From the NCBI GenBank assembly GCA_030426345.1, contig JAUHYU010000015.1, positions 1-60,591 of the forward strand: a DNA stretch of 60,591 nt, given 5' to 3'. A model generated the notes under the pieces. The model saw only the letters and a list, made by a program, of their open reading frames with translations, was not told where the DNA came from and did no database searches. The stretch comes from Bacteroidia bacterium. Lineage in GTDB: Bacteria; Bacteroidota; Bacteroidia; Cytophagales; Cyclobacteriaceae. Within the stretch, counting starts at the first letter, position 1; the number at the start of each line of letters is the position of its first letter. Position numbers and translations under genes: made by a program. Below, in pieces: positions 9,309-17,834 of the stretch.

Positions 9309-10136
9309 CTATACAATATCTGCCATAACACGCTCTGTTCTTTTGAAGTAATACAACCCTGTGATAAACAGCAATATTACCATAGCAAATGAATAATAGG
9401 CCAACTGCCCTGGCGGGTTGCCCCCTAAAAGACTCCAACGGAAACCTTCCACAATACCGGCCATGGGATTTAGATAGAAAAGTGTGCTAGCCCACCCCGG
9501 GAGGTTCTTAACAATAAGTTCTGCAGGATATCCTACCGGCGTGGCGTACAACCCGAACTGCACCAAAAAAGGCACTACATGTTGAAAGTCGCGATAGCGT
9601 ATGGTGAGCGCACTCATCCATATGCCAATGGCCAAGGCAGAAATTATGGTCAGGATAATAAATATTGGAAGAAAAATAATGTTAACACTTGGAGTGATGC
9701 TATAGTAAAACATAAACACGGCGATAAAAGACAGGGCGATGGCAAAATCCACAAATCCAACCATGGCTTTGCTCAGAGGAATCACCAAACGTGGAAAGTA
9801 AATTTTCTTTATCATCTCTTGAGAAGAGATGATAGAATTGCCGGATTGGTTAAGTACAAAACCAAAATAAGCCCATGCCGCCATACCGCAAACTGCAAAT
9901 AATGGATATGGAATATTACCTGTATCCACTTTCACTGCCCTCCCAAAAACAAGGGTAAATATCAATAGCGTCGCCAATGGTTGCAAAACTGCCCACAGTA
10001 ATCCTAAAAAGGTCTGGGCATAACGCACGCGTAGATCGCGATAGGCCAACACATAAAAGAGATCCCGATATTGCCACAACTCTTTTAAGTTTAGCCCAAG
10101 GCTTTTCTTATTAGCATCGACTATCAGCTTGTGCAT
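9309..10136 (-). CDS. ABC-2 type polysaccharide export permease (Wzm-like)
   Basis: A 275-residue membrane protein with about six hydrophobic segments. The N-terminus LKELWQYRDLFYVLAYRDLR followed by VRYAQTFLGLLWAVLQPLAT is the hallmark of O-antigen/teichoic acid type ABC-2 permeases. Near the C-terminus, LPGWASTLFYLNPMAGIVEG is the conserved re-entrant segment. It ends one base before the ATPase start, so the two subunits are almost certainly co-translated. It forms the channel for undecaprenyl-linked glycan. The gene appears less AT-rich than the sulfotransferase genes around it. Confidence 0.94.
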   Translation of the reverse strand: MHKLIVDANKKSLGLNLKELWQYRDLFYVLAYRDLRVRYAQTFLGLLWAVLQPLATLLIFTLVFGRAVKVDTGNIPYPLFAVCGMAAWAYFGFVLNQSGNSIISSQEMIKKIYFPRLVIPLSKAMVGFVDFAIALSFIAVFMFYYSITPSVNIIFLPIFIILTIISALAIGIWMSALTIRYRDFQHVVPFLVQFGLYATPVGYPAELIVKNLPGWASTLFYLNPMAGIVEGFRWSLLGGNPPGQLAYYSFAMVILLFITGLYYFKRTERVMADIV

Positions 10137-10183
10137 TTTTCAAAAAAATTTGTTTCCTCTCATATCAATTCCGTATAGCAAAA

Positions 10184-10999
10184 TTATGGATTTTGCTTAT
10201 AAAACAACTCCAACACTTCTTTGGCTTCAGGATAGTCTTCCAATTTCTCTTCTATTTCCCGCCCCTTAAAGAAAAACTTCATCACCAACTTTGCAATTCC
10301 TATGGACTGCTCATAACCAATCATACTAATAAATGCCCGTTTTAATTTCGGTAGTCTTTTCCCAATTCTTTGAATAGACGATATTGACACCTCATTTTTG
10401 TTGTTATAGGACTTTGAGTCAAGATTGTGTGCCACATTCTGCAAACCTATCCAATTATTCATTTTTCCCATTGTATTACTATAATCAGAAACTAAATCTT
10501 CAAGCCTGACTACCATCAGTTGATCTTCTGGAAAATATTTCAAAATTCTATTTATATGATTTTGATAGCAGCCTAACTCGATAATTACATTATAATACCA
10601 ATGATTCGTTCCTTTTTCCATAGCAATTTCAACTACTTCATCAAAGGTTTCTGATATACTCTTGGCCTTTCTTTCCATAAGATAACTCGAAAACGCACGT
10701 TCCACCGGATTTCTGGTACAAAAAATGATTTTGCAATCAGGGTTGTGTTCTTTAAGTCTTTTAAGTGCTTTACCTGACCTTGTCATGGTAGCATGCTTGG
10801 CAATACACAATTTGCCATCAGCACCAGATAATTTATACCTTTCAGACAAAGTACTTTCTCCCCTTTGAAATTCTTCGTCTACGTAAAAATAGGTCATCTC
10901 AATTTGCGGGTGGATAATTGCACTTGGGGAATTCCCCAAATATTTTAATACTGAAGTCGTTCCAGCTTTTTGGGCCCCAGCAATGAAAACATTTATCAT
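10184..10999 (-). CDS. Sulfotransferase domain protein
   Basis: A 271-residue protein. MINVFIAGAQKAGTTSVLKY carries the PAPS 5'-PSB loop at residues 7-17, and CTRNPVERAFSSYLMERK (about 94-111) is the 3'-PB motif in the order and spacing of Sulfotransfer_1 enzymes (heparan N-/O-sulfotransferase-like). It is the first gene of the minus-strand glycan locus, ahead of the ABC exporter. The fact that a sulfotransferase opens the locus supports sulfation as a regular feature of this glycan. No signal peptide. Acceptor unknown. Confidence 0.86.
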   Translation of the reverse strand: MINVFIAGAQKAGTTSVLKYLGNSPSAIIHPQIEMTYFYVDEEFQRGESTLSERYKLSGADGKLCIAKHATMTRSGKALKRLKEHNPDCKIIFCTRNPVERAFSSYLMERKAKSISETFDEVVEIAMEKGTNHWYYNVIIELGCYQNHINRILKYFPEDQLMVVRLEDLVSDYSNTMGKMNNWIGLQNVAHNLDSKSYNNKNEVSISSIQRIGKRLPKLKRAFISMIGYEQSIGIAKLVMKFFFKGREIEEKLEDYPEAKEVLELFYKQNP

Positions 11000-11250
11000 T
11001 TATTAATTTGGAGTATAAATTTTAAAATTCCTCTTGACCCACATTCTGTTTTCATGAAGTTCCGAAAGAAGTATAATGTTATCAATTCGCGAGTTTCCAG
11101 CTTTCTATGAGAAGCAAATATGGGAAATTCCATGAATCACTCTAAATGAAGTTGGGGTTTTTACAATAATTGTATTCAGGGAATTCAAAAGAATAATTGG
11201 CTGGCATATTGAAAGGCTAATTTTCGTTGGGTAAATTCGCTTAGCTCCCT

Positions 11251-11272
11251 TCATGGATTTTGAACCCTTTTT
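11251..11272 (+). repeat. Dispersed TCATGGATTT motif, intergenic copy
   Basis: Reads TCATGGATTT, then TGAA, then CCCTTTTT. First of a direct pair in the 11000-11384 intergenic region. Confidence 0.6.
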
Positions 11273-11315
11273 ATGCTCCTGAAGTAGCAAACGCTAGATT
11301 GACATTGCCTTCATT

Positions 11316-11337
11316 TCATGGATTTCAGGCCCTTTTT
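11316..11337 (+). repeat. Dispersed TCATGGATTT motif, intergenic copy
   Basis: Reads TCATGGATTT, then CAGG, then CCCTTTTT. Second of the direct pair, 65 bases downstream of the first. Confidence 0.6.
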
Positions 11338-11384
11338 AGCCAATTTGTAGGGCAGCCTAAGCGAGACATCAAAAGAATACCGTT

Positions 11385-11837
11385 CTATTTTTCTTTGGTA
11401 TCTTCCTCTGAAGACTTCTTAGTCTCTTTAGCTTCTTCGGGAGCTTCAATTACTTCGGGAGCAAGCTTTTGTAAAATATTGTACCAATTTACAAGCTTTT
11501 TCATATCTGAAACATATACGCGCTCGGTGTCATAATCTGGGGCAATATGTCCTAAAAATGCCTTTAATTCGTCCGGATCAGATTTGCCATCTACTCCGGG
11601 ATCATCGCCAAATTCAGAATATATTTTTGTAAATATTTCCTGCAAAGGAATAGTTTTATCGTAATCTGTGGTATAAATGGAAATCTCATGCAACAACGAA
11701 ACCCTGTGATTGGGCCCAGTTATGATCTTATTCCCTTTACCTTCCAAACTCTCCAAAACCAAACCAGTTCGAGTTTGATTTACTACTTTGTACAATCCAG
11801 GCTTGCCTGATACGGCTGCAATGTCCTTTAATTCCAT
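11385..11837 (-). CDS. DUF5606 domain-containing protein
   Basis: A 150-residue protein beginning MELKDIAAVSGKPGLYKVVN, a start I associate with the DUF5606 family that is confined to Bacteroidota. The N-terminal half looks like a small beta-barrel (LVLESLEGKGNKIITGPNHR). The middle contains VYVSDMKKLVNWYNILQKL, and the C-terminal 25 residues are a charged, probably disordered Lys/Glu tail. No signal peptide, so cytosolic. The ATG at 11837 follows a TACATTTG box by 18 bases. Function unknown in the family; position downstream of engB is compatible with a housekeeping role. Confidence 0.8.
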   Translation of the reverse strand: MELKDIAAVSGKPGLYKVVNQTRTGLVLESLEGKGNKIITGPNHRVSLLHEISIYTTDYDKTIPLQEIFTKIYSEFGDDPGVDGKSDPDELKAFLGHIAPDYDTERVYVSDMKKLVNWYNILQKLAPEVIEAPEEAKETKKSSEEDTKEK

Positions 11838-11855
11838 GAGTCAATTATTTTGGCG

Positions 11856-11863
11856 CAAATGTA
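11856..11863 (-). promoter_or_regulatory. Putative Bacteroidota -7 box (TACATTTG)
   Basis: TACATTTG on the minus strand matches the TAnnTTTG consensus and lies 18 bases before the DUF5606 ATG, giving a short leader. A matching TTG at -33 is not evident. Confidence 0.4.
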
Positions 11864-11891
11864 ATGCAAATAACTTCGATAATAAAAAAGT

Positions 11892-12494
11892 TTACATTTT
11901 GAAGTCGGATACAATCTCTCCGATAAAATTCAATATCTGTTCCCTTCCGGTTTGGTCCACCGAAGAGCTTTCAAACATCATCGGCATTTCTTCCCAATTA
12001 TTCTTTATTTCTCGAACGTGTTTGGCTTTGATGGACTGAAATTTTGTCTTAGACTGCTTGTCTGTCTTTGTAAACACCAACACAAACGGTATTTCCTGTT
12101 CTCCGAGCCAAGCGATAAACTCATAATCAATTGGTTGAGGTGCGAGCCGTGAGTCTATGAGTACAAAAAGGCAAGCTAAGTTTTCCCTTTTCAACAAATA
12201 CTCCTCAATCATAATTCCCCAATCTGCTTTCTTTTGCTTACTAACTTTAGACCAACCATATCCTGGCAAATCTACCAGAAGCCACTTTTTATCAATCTCA
12301 AAATGATTGATAAGTTGGGTCTTTCCGGGCCTGGAAGAAGTTTTAGCAAGGCTTTTTCGGCTTGTGATCATGTTGATCAAGGAAGATTTACCAACATTCG
12401 ATCGCCCGATAAAAGCAAATTCAGCCTTCTCCGGTGGTGGGCATTGCTCTATGCCCGAGCTACTTTTTACAAATTCAGATACTTTTATTTTCAT
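11892..12494 (-). CDS. engB: Ribosome biogenesis GTPase YihA/YsxC (EngB)
   Basis: About 200 residues, the normal length. FAFIGRSNVGKSSLINMIT (G1/P-loop), RPGKTQLINHFEID (G2), LLVDLPGYGWSKV (G3, DxPG), VLVFTKTDKQSK (G4, TKxD) and SSSVDQTGREQIL (G5) are all present in order. EngB is an essential GTPase needed for 50S subunit assembly. The ATG at 12494 is preferred over an upstream TTG at 12503. It is probably cotranscribed with the DUF5606 gene, although that gene also has its own candidate promoter. Confidence 0.97.
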   Translation of the reverse strand: MKIKVSEFVKSSSGIEQCPPPEKAEFAFIGRSNVGKSSLINMITSRKSLAKTSSRPGKTQLINHFEIDKKWLLVDLPGYGWSKVSKQKKADWGIMIEEYLLKRENLACLFVLIDSRLAPQPIDYEFIAWLGEQEIPFVLVFTKTDKQSKTKFQSIKAKHVREIKNNWEEMPMMFESSSVDQTGREQILNFIGEIVSDFKM

Positions 12495-12839
12495 AAAATC
12501 CAATCACTTTCTTGCCTTCAGGAATTGCAAATTAAGCCTATTTTATATTCAAAAAGCGAAATTATTACATCATTTTGGCTTTGAGTGGGTAGAAATCTCT
12601 CTACAAAAATTGTATCAGGTGAATCTTAAAATACCCGCTTATTGCACCCCTTGTTAGAATAAAACAAGATTGAGGAAACACCAAAAAAGTATAAAGTTTT
12701 GTTTACTAACAATTTGCGTGCAGGCCATTAAAGCAATAGACTAATAATATTACAACCATTTGTTATTGCTGAAAATCAATTTTAAATTCCGCAGCCATTT
12801 AGTGTTATTTGGATTTGGAAACTACAATTATATCGATAT
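12495..12839. other. Divergent intergenic region
   Basis: About 345 bases between the divergently transcribed engB and the OmpA-family gene. It must contain both promoters, but no -33/-7 pair of the Bacteroidota type could be placed with confidence. No repeat, hairpin with T-run or small gene was found. Confidence 0.4.
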
Positions 12840-14869
12840 ATGCGGCTCAACCGTAAATTTTATATTCTGGCCTTTTGCTCATTTCTGTTTTTTCACGCTT
12901 ACGGGCAGGATGAAAATAAAGAGGCTGCAAAGCAAATAGTGGAAATCGCCAATGAAGCCTACTTCAACCTACGCGTAATTTTACTTGCCAACGAACAGTA
13001 TGTACAGGCTGCCAACATGGACCCTGAAAACATTGAAGCCAACTATATGGCAGGCCGTACCTATTTGGAAACAAACTCAAAAGCCAGTGCTACAAAGTAC
13101 CTTTTGCGCGTGCAAGAGCTCAATCCAAATTATAAATTTAACATCCTTTATATGATCGGGCAGGGTTATCAATACGGCTTGGAATTTGACCAAGCATTGG
13201 ATTATTATAACCAATATCTACTAATACTTCAACAAAATACCCGCAGGAGTGGCGAAGACTTTACTTCACTCAACGAAAGATCTACGAGTGTCAAAACGGA
13301 AAGGAATATATATCCATGCCGAGAGATTATACCATCGAAAATCTGGGGCCTACAATCAATTCCGAATGGGATGACTTTGCCCCTGTAGTTACGGCTGATG
13401 AATCCTTTATGGCGTTTACAACAAGAAGACAAGAAGACAATACAAATGCTGATGTATTTGAAGATATGCTGTTTTATGAGGACGTTTTTTATTCTGTTCG
13501 CTCTGAGGGCAAATGGCAACAGGCAAAAAATATTGGTCCACCTATAAATATTAAATACCATTCTTCAAACCTCGCCATCAATCCAGATGGTTCTGAATTG
13601 TACCTATATAAAAGCCAGAATGGTGGAGATATTTTCCTATCTGAGAAAACCCCCAATGGCTCGTGGTCTGAGCCAGTGCCTCTGAATGACAATATTAATA
13701 GCACATTTTCGGAAAACTCTGTTTCTATTTCACCTGATGGAAATACACTATATTTTTCTAGTGACCGTCCTATCACAGAAGATAAAACAGACCTTGATAT
13801 TTATTATTCCAAAAAAGATAGAAAGGGCGAATGGGGCGTGGCCAAAAACATCGGCTCTGTCATTAATACCGAATTTGATGAAGATGGCCCTTTCATGGAT
13901 TATGATGGTAAAACGCTCTATTTTTCGAGCAAAGGCCATAAAGGCATGGGCGGTTACGACATCTACAAGTCGGAATACAATGAAGAAACAGAAGAATGGT
14001 CTGAGCCTATAAATTTAGGTTACCCAATGAACTCTCCTGACAATGACATCTACTTCGTGAGTATTCCTGGTGGAAAACGTGGATACTATGCATCAGCAAA
14101 AGCAGACGGCCTTGGTTTTACAGATATTTATCATATTCAACTAGCCGATTTAGATGCCCCACCGAAAAAGGTCGAAGCCAAAAAAGTAGAGCCGCCTGTT
14201 GAGTCTGAAAATGTACCTCCTGTAAATGAAAAAATGCCAGTTATTTTGGTGTTGAAGACGGTAGACAAAGCTACCAAACAAACTTTAGACGTAGATATAA
14301 CTATTGAAGGAGGCCAATCTGGCCAAGTTGTTCAGGCACAAAGGATAGGAAGCGGACTCTATCAGGCTGAGTTCACCAATGAAACAGCAGCACAATACAA
14401 AGTAACGGTTCAAAAGCCCGGATATATGTATAAAAATATTTCGTTTGACATTCCTGAAATATCTACAAAAAACACAAAAATTGCCAAGCAGATATTACTC
14501 GATAAAATACAAGTAGGATACAGTCAGGTAATCAGAAATATCTATTTTGATTTTGGAACCGCAAGATTAAAAGCCAATTCTAGCCCTGAATTGGACAAAT
14601 TGCTCAAAGTAATCGAGGAAAACCCACGATATATCATAGAAATCTCAGGACACACCGACAACGTCGGTGGAAAAGAATTTAATCTTGGACTTTCCAAAAG
14701 AAGAGCTCGATCAGTTGTAAACTACATGATCAGAAAGGGACAAAGTGATGGCAGATTCCTGGTAGAGGGTTATGGAGAAGAGCGCCCAATGGCTAGCAAT
14801 GACGACGAAGTCATGGGCAGGGAACTCAACCGACGGGTAGAATTTAAAGTACTCAGATTCAAACAATAA
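12840..14869 (+). CDS. OmpA family protein with TPR and PD40 repeats, interrupted by an apparent frameshift
   Basis: Two overlapping frames make up one protein of about 675 residues. The first (12840 to about 13237) gives a signal peptide (LAFCSFLFFHAYGQ) and TPR-like helices. The second gives PD40/WD40-like beta-propeller repeats (for example LAINPDGSELYLYKS, SISPDGNTLYFSSD), a carboxypeptidase-regulatory-like Ig domain, and a C-terminal OmpA peptidoglycan-binding domain (NIYFDFGTARL, ISGHTDNVGG, VEGYGEERP). The frames join if one A is added to the A4 run at 13234-13237; the joint then reads RKIYECQNGKEYIS, as in intact homologues. Likely an outer-membrane-anchored envelope protein. It may be a sequencing error, a real mutation or programmed slippage. 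If translation restarts at 13316 the product lacks a signal peptide. Confidence 0.85.
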
Positions 14870-14972
14870 CTTTATCCTGTCAATTTCAAATAGCCAGATT
14901 CCAAATTATTGTAATACGGTTGCGTATATTTACGCCTTATTTACACATACCAATCTATTTGAATTTTTATTT

Positions 14973-15701
14973 ATGAGTAAGGAAGTCAAACCTTATAAAA
15001 AAGAACAACTCGGCAAGAAAGAGCAGGTTGCTAAAATGTTTAACAACATCAGCCCAAAGTATGATTTGTTAAACCATCTTCTGAGCCTCGGCATCGATAT
15101 TCGTTGGAGAAAAAAGGCGATAAGACTGTTGAAACCCTCTAGTCCAAAGACGATTTTGGATGTGGCAACGGGAACCGCCGATTTTGCCATAGAGGCAATT
15201 TCGTTGAGGCCGGAAAAAATCATTGGAGTGGATATCTCCGATGGGATGTTGGAAGTGGGGAAAGAGAAAATCAAGAAAAAAGACCTTACTGAGATTATAT
15301 CTCTGGAAAATGGCGATTCTGAGAATCTCCGATTTCCAGACAATACTTTTGATGCAGTGATCGTTGCCTTTGGAGTAAGGAATTTTGAAAACTTGGAAAA
15401 TGGATTGGCGAGTATGCACAGAGTGTTGAAAACAGGAGGCAAGGTTGTCATCCTCGAATTCTCCAAGCCAAATGCTTTCCCATTCAAACAACTTTACAAT
15501 TTTTATTTTAAATCTATTTTACCAATAATCGGAAATGTAGTTTCAAAAGACAATTCGGCATATACATACTTGCCTGAATCTGTTCAAGCATTTCCTCAAG
15601 GGTCAAAATTTTTACGAATATTAACAAATACAGGATTTAATCAAACAGAATGCATTCCACTCACATTTGGGATTTGCTCCATCTACACAGCAACAAAATA
15701 A
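14973..15701 (+). CDS. ubiE: Demethylmenaquinone methyltransferase UbiE/MenG
   Basis: A 242-residue SAM-dependent methyltransferase of standard length. VAKMFNNISPKYDLLNHLLS (about 19-38) is the UbiE N-terminal signature. ILDVATGTADFAIEA is SAM motif I, FDAVIVAFGVRNFENL (about 127-142) is UbiE signature 2, and LKTGGKVVILEFSKP follows. It catalyses the last C-methylation of menaquinone, the usual quinone in Bacteroidota, so menG is the functionally better name. Its 3' end overlaps the porT-like gene by 52 bases, implying coexpression. Confidence 0.96.
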   Translation: MSKEVKPYKKEQLGKKEQVAKMFNNISPKYDLLNHLLSLGIDIRWRKKAIRLLKPSSPKTILDVATGTADFAIEAISLRPEKIIGVDISDGMLEVGKEKIKKKDLTEIISLENGDSENLRFPDNTFDAVIVAFGVRNFENLENGLASMHRVLKTGGKVVILEFSKPNAFPFKQLYNFYFKSILPIIGNVVSKDNSAYTYLPESVQAFPQGSKFLRILTNTGFNQTECIPLTFGICSIYTATK

Positions 15702-16387
15702 GCAAATGCTTATTGCTATTGATGTTGATTCCGCTGAGCTCCATGGGGCAAGGGGCCTTTCAATACAATCTGCCATTTTCCGATGCCAAGCAGTTGCATT
15801 ATGGCTTTAGCATTGGCCTCCACAATTCCAGTTTGCAACTGAAATATTCCGACAAGTTCGTATCCCAAGAAATGGATAGTGTGCATTCCATCATGCCGGG
15901 AAAATCCTTTGGCTTTTCTCTTGGGTTTATTACGGATTTACGGATTGCAGATCAATTTAATATCCGCGTGCTGCCAAAGGTTTCTTTTTATGAATTTCCG
16001 GTGGATTATAACTATACAGACGGGCGGATTGACAAACAACTCATCGAGGCCACATTTGTAGAAATTCCTGTTTTGTTTAAATATAAATCCGAACGGCATA
16101 AAAATTTCAGGGTATATTTTATTGGTGGAGTTGCCCCGGGTCTTGAAGTTTCCGGAAAAAAACGCAAAGAACAATCTGACAATAGGTTGCTTACCAATGA
16201 CTTTAATGTTAATATGGAACTTGGTTTTGGTATCGACATGTATTATCCATTGTTTAAATTCAGCCCGGAAATCCGCTTTTCCAAGGGACTGCTCAACCTG
16301 CTCAAAGAGGATGAGTATGGATACAGCGATGGGATCGAATCTCTTAAAATGAGTGTAGTAACGCTTTATATACAATTTTCAGATTAA
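15650..16387 (+). CDS. porT: PorT family protein (type IX secretion / gliding associated beta-barrel)
   Basis: About 245 residues with a hydrophobic signal (CLLLLMLIPLSSMGQG) and alternating beta-strand segments typical of an 8-stranded outer-membrane barrel. Placement directly behind ubiE is a recurrent arrangement of porT/sprT in Bacteroidota and the main reason for the name. PorT is required for the type IX secretion system in Porphyromonas and Flavobacterium. The ATG at 15650 lies within ubiE; no better ATG exists before the hydrophobic core, so an internal TTG start cannot be excluded. No other T9SS gene is in the window. Confidence 0.75.
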   Translation: MHSTHIWDLLHLHSNKISKCLLLLMLIPLSSMGQGAFQYNLPFSDAKQLHYGFSIGLHNSSLQLKYSDKFVSQEMDSVHSIMPGKSFGFSLGFITDLRIADQFNIRVLPKVSFYEFPVDYNYTDGRIDKQLIEATFVEIPVLFKYKSERHKNFRVYFIGGVAPGLEVSGKKRKEQSDNRLLTNDFNVNMELGFGIDMYYPLFKFSPEIRFSKGLLNLLKEDEYGYSDGIESLKMSVVTLYIQFSD

Positions 16388-16394
16388 TAAATTC

Positions 16395-17153
16395 ATGGAA
16401 AAAACAGTGTTTATCACCGGCGCAACTTCCGGGATAGGTCGAGCTTCCGCTGAAATATTTGCACAAAATGGATATAAGATCATCTTGTGCGGTCGCAGAG
16501 AAAATCGGTTGCAACAGCTAAAAAAAGACCTCGAATCCCATGCCAATGTTCAATATCTGACTTTTGACGTCCGAGACAAAAAGGCGGTTTTTCAACAGGT
16601 AGAATCCTTGCCTGAAGAATTTAAAAATATAGACATTCTTATTAATAATGCAGGGAACGCCCATGGTCTGGGAGCCATTCACGAAGGAGATATGGACGAT
16701 TGGGATGCTATGATAGACATCAATGTGAAAGGCCTTCTATATGTATCAAAAGCCATCATCCCGGGAATGGTAACGCGAAAATCGGGGCAGATCATTAATA
16801 TTGGCTCTGTGGCCGGCAAGGAAGTATATGCTAACGGAAATGTGTATTGTGCCTCTAAATATGCCGTAGATGCGTTGAGTACAGGCATGCGCTTGGACCT
16901 TCATGCACACAATATAAAAGTATCAGAAATCAACCCGGGTGCAGTGGATACCGAATTTTCAAAAGTGCGTTTCAAGGGGGATGAGGAAAAAGCAGACAAA
17001 GTGTACGAGGGGTTTACACCACTCTCAGCCAAAGATGTTGCCGAAGTGATTTTTTTCGTGGCTACCAGACCTCCACATGTCAATATTGCCGACACTATTG
17101 TGCTTAGTACGGATCAGGCATCTGTTTCCGTGATAAATCGATCCAAAAACTAA
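16395..17153 (+). CDS. SDR family NAD(P)-dependent oxidoreductase (YdfG-like)
   Basis: A 252-residue classical short-chain dehydrogenase. TVFITGATSGIGRASAEIFA carries the TGxxxGxG dinucleotide motif, ILINNAGNAHGLG is the NNAG motif, and IINIGSVAGKEVYANGNVYCASKYAV contains the catalytic Ser and the YxxxK pair. An Arg in the CGRRENR loop after strand 2 suggests NADPH. Closest in pattern to the YdfG group of 3-hydroxy acid dehydrogenases. It follows porT by seven bases and ends tail-to-tail, overlapping the esterase gene by four bases. Substrate not inferable. Confidence 0.92.
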   Translation: MEKTVFITGATSGIGRASAEIFAQNGYKIILCGRRENRLQQLKKDLESHANVQYLTFDVRDKKAVFQQVESLPEEFKNIDILINNAGNAHGLGAIHEGDMDDWDAMIDINVKGLLYVSKAIIPGMVTRKSGQIINIGSVAGKEVYANGNVYCASKYAVDALSTGMRLDLHAHNIKVSEINPGAVDTEFSKVRFKGDEEKADKVYEGFTPLSAKDVAEVIFFVATRPPHVNIADTIVLSTDQASVSVINRSKN

Positions 17154-17788
17154 ATCAGTAATTTTACGACTTCAGGGTCAATTTCATGTTTACCCTGATA
17201 TGCCAAAAGCCTATATTCAAAACCGATATCTGAATAGCGCTGTGACATTTGTTTAAGTTGCTCCTTACTCACAAATCGGTCTTGATCACCTACAACAACT
17301 TGATTAATTCCATGGGAAAATCGTGCTTTTATAGCACTTTTATCAATCTCTTTGGCTAGATCTACCCCCCACAAAACGAGCTTATCATACTTGATATTAG
17401 ATCGATGTATCCACCTGCTAGCTGTATGACCACCTTGAGAGAACCCTAGGATATTAAGGGAAATATTGGGTCGATATGGCTTTATTTCCCTCACATAAAG
17501 TTGATCGAGATAAACTAAATAATTGGCTATGTCAGTTTCACGCTCGTGTGCAGTCATCCAAGAGGCTCCAATTTTGTTTTCAACACCTTTTAAGTAAAAC
17601 TTGGATAAGCCCTGTGGGAATATTAAGCAAGTATCCGGTTCTAAAAGCCTCGAAAATCCATGAGCAAATTCCTCAGCAAGCTGTGCATATCCATGGAAAA
17701 TAATCCATATTTTCCGCGTTTTGACATCAACCTCCCCGAGCTTGTAGTAGGGAACCTTTATCTCTACTTCCAATTCACTTTTCTTCAT
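17150..17788 (-). CDS. Alpha/beta hydrolase (phospholipase/carboxylesterase-like)
   Basis: About 212 residues from the ATG at 17788. That start is chosen because a longer form (ATG-like start at 17827) would put a transcription terminator inside the gene. KIWIIFHGYAQLAEEFAHGF holds the HGY oxyanion region, LNILGFSQGGHTASRW is the G-x-S-x-G nucleophile elbow, VVVGDQDRFV supplies the Asp and YQGKHEIDPE the catalytic His. The length suits the small carboxylesterase/lysophospholipase family. Probably cytosolic. A dispersed motif copy lies in frame at 17642-17663. Substrate unknown. Confidence 0.85.
   Translation of the reverse strand: MKKSELEVEIKVPYYKLGEVDVKTRKIWIIFHGYAQLAEEFAHGFSRLLEPDTCLIFPQGLSKFYLKGVENKIGASWMTAHERETDIANYLVYLDQLYVREIKPYRPNISLNILGFSQGGHTASRWIHRSNIKYDKLVLWGVDLAKEIDKSAIKARFSHGINQVVVGDQDRFVSKEQLKQMSQRYSDIGFEYRLLAYQGKHEIDPEVVKLLI
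17642..17663 (-). repeat. Dispersed TCATGGATTT motif, copy inside the esterase gene
   Basis: On the minus strand it reads TCATGGATTT, then TCGAG, then GCTTTTA. It is translated as part of EFAHGFSRLLEP. Confidence 0.5.
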
Positions 17789-17815
17789 AAAAAAAGCAGG
17801 TTTTATCCTGCTTTT
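17789..17815 (-). terminator. Rho-independent terminator of the signalling operon
   Basis: On the minus strand, the arm AAAAGCAGG (17815-17807), a 6-base loop and the arm CCTGCTTTT form a perfect 9-bp stem running into a T-run (17794-17789). It lies 20 bases after the stop of the secreted-protein gene, closing the long minus-strand operon. Confidence 0.85.
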
Positions 17816-17834
17816 AAATGTAATCAATTATTTT

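Larger units (their letters stand above)
11236..11364. repeat. Inverted-repeat-flanked element containing two motif copies
   Basis: The left arm TTCGCTTAGCTCCCT (11236-11250) pairs with the right arm AGGGCAGCCTAAGCGA (11349-11364), allowing two single-base bulges. Between them are two same-direction copies of the TCATGGATTT motif, 65 bases apart. The structure resembles a small non-autonomous element or a regulatory hairpin. No coding capacity. Confidence 0.4.
11000..11384. other. Intergenic region with inverted-repeat element
   Basis: This 385-base stretch lies between the start of the sulfotransferase gene (minus strand) and the end of the DUF5606 gene. No convincing gene was found. It holds two direct copies of the dispersed TCATGGATTT motif (11251 and 11316), flanked by imperfect inverted arms (11236-11250 and 11349-11364). 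The promoter of the glycan locus should lie near 11000-11100 but no TAnnTTTG box could be picked with confidence. Confidence 0.5.

Noticed and set aside
11105-11290. A 61-codon minus-strand ORF in the intergenic region.
   Set aside because: It covers the inverted-repeat element and both motif copies, and its translation has no coding character.
15938-16375. A 145-codon antisense ORF over the porT gene.
   Set aside because: Antisense shadow of a gene with strong family and neighbourhood support; no independent motif.
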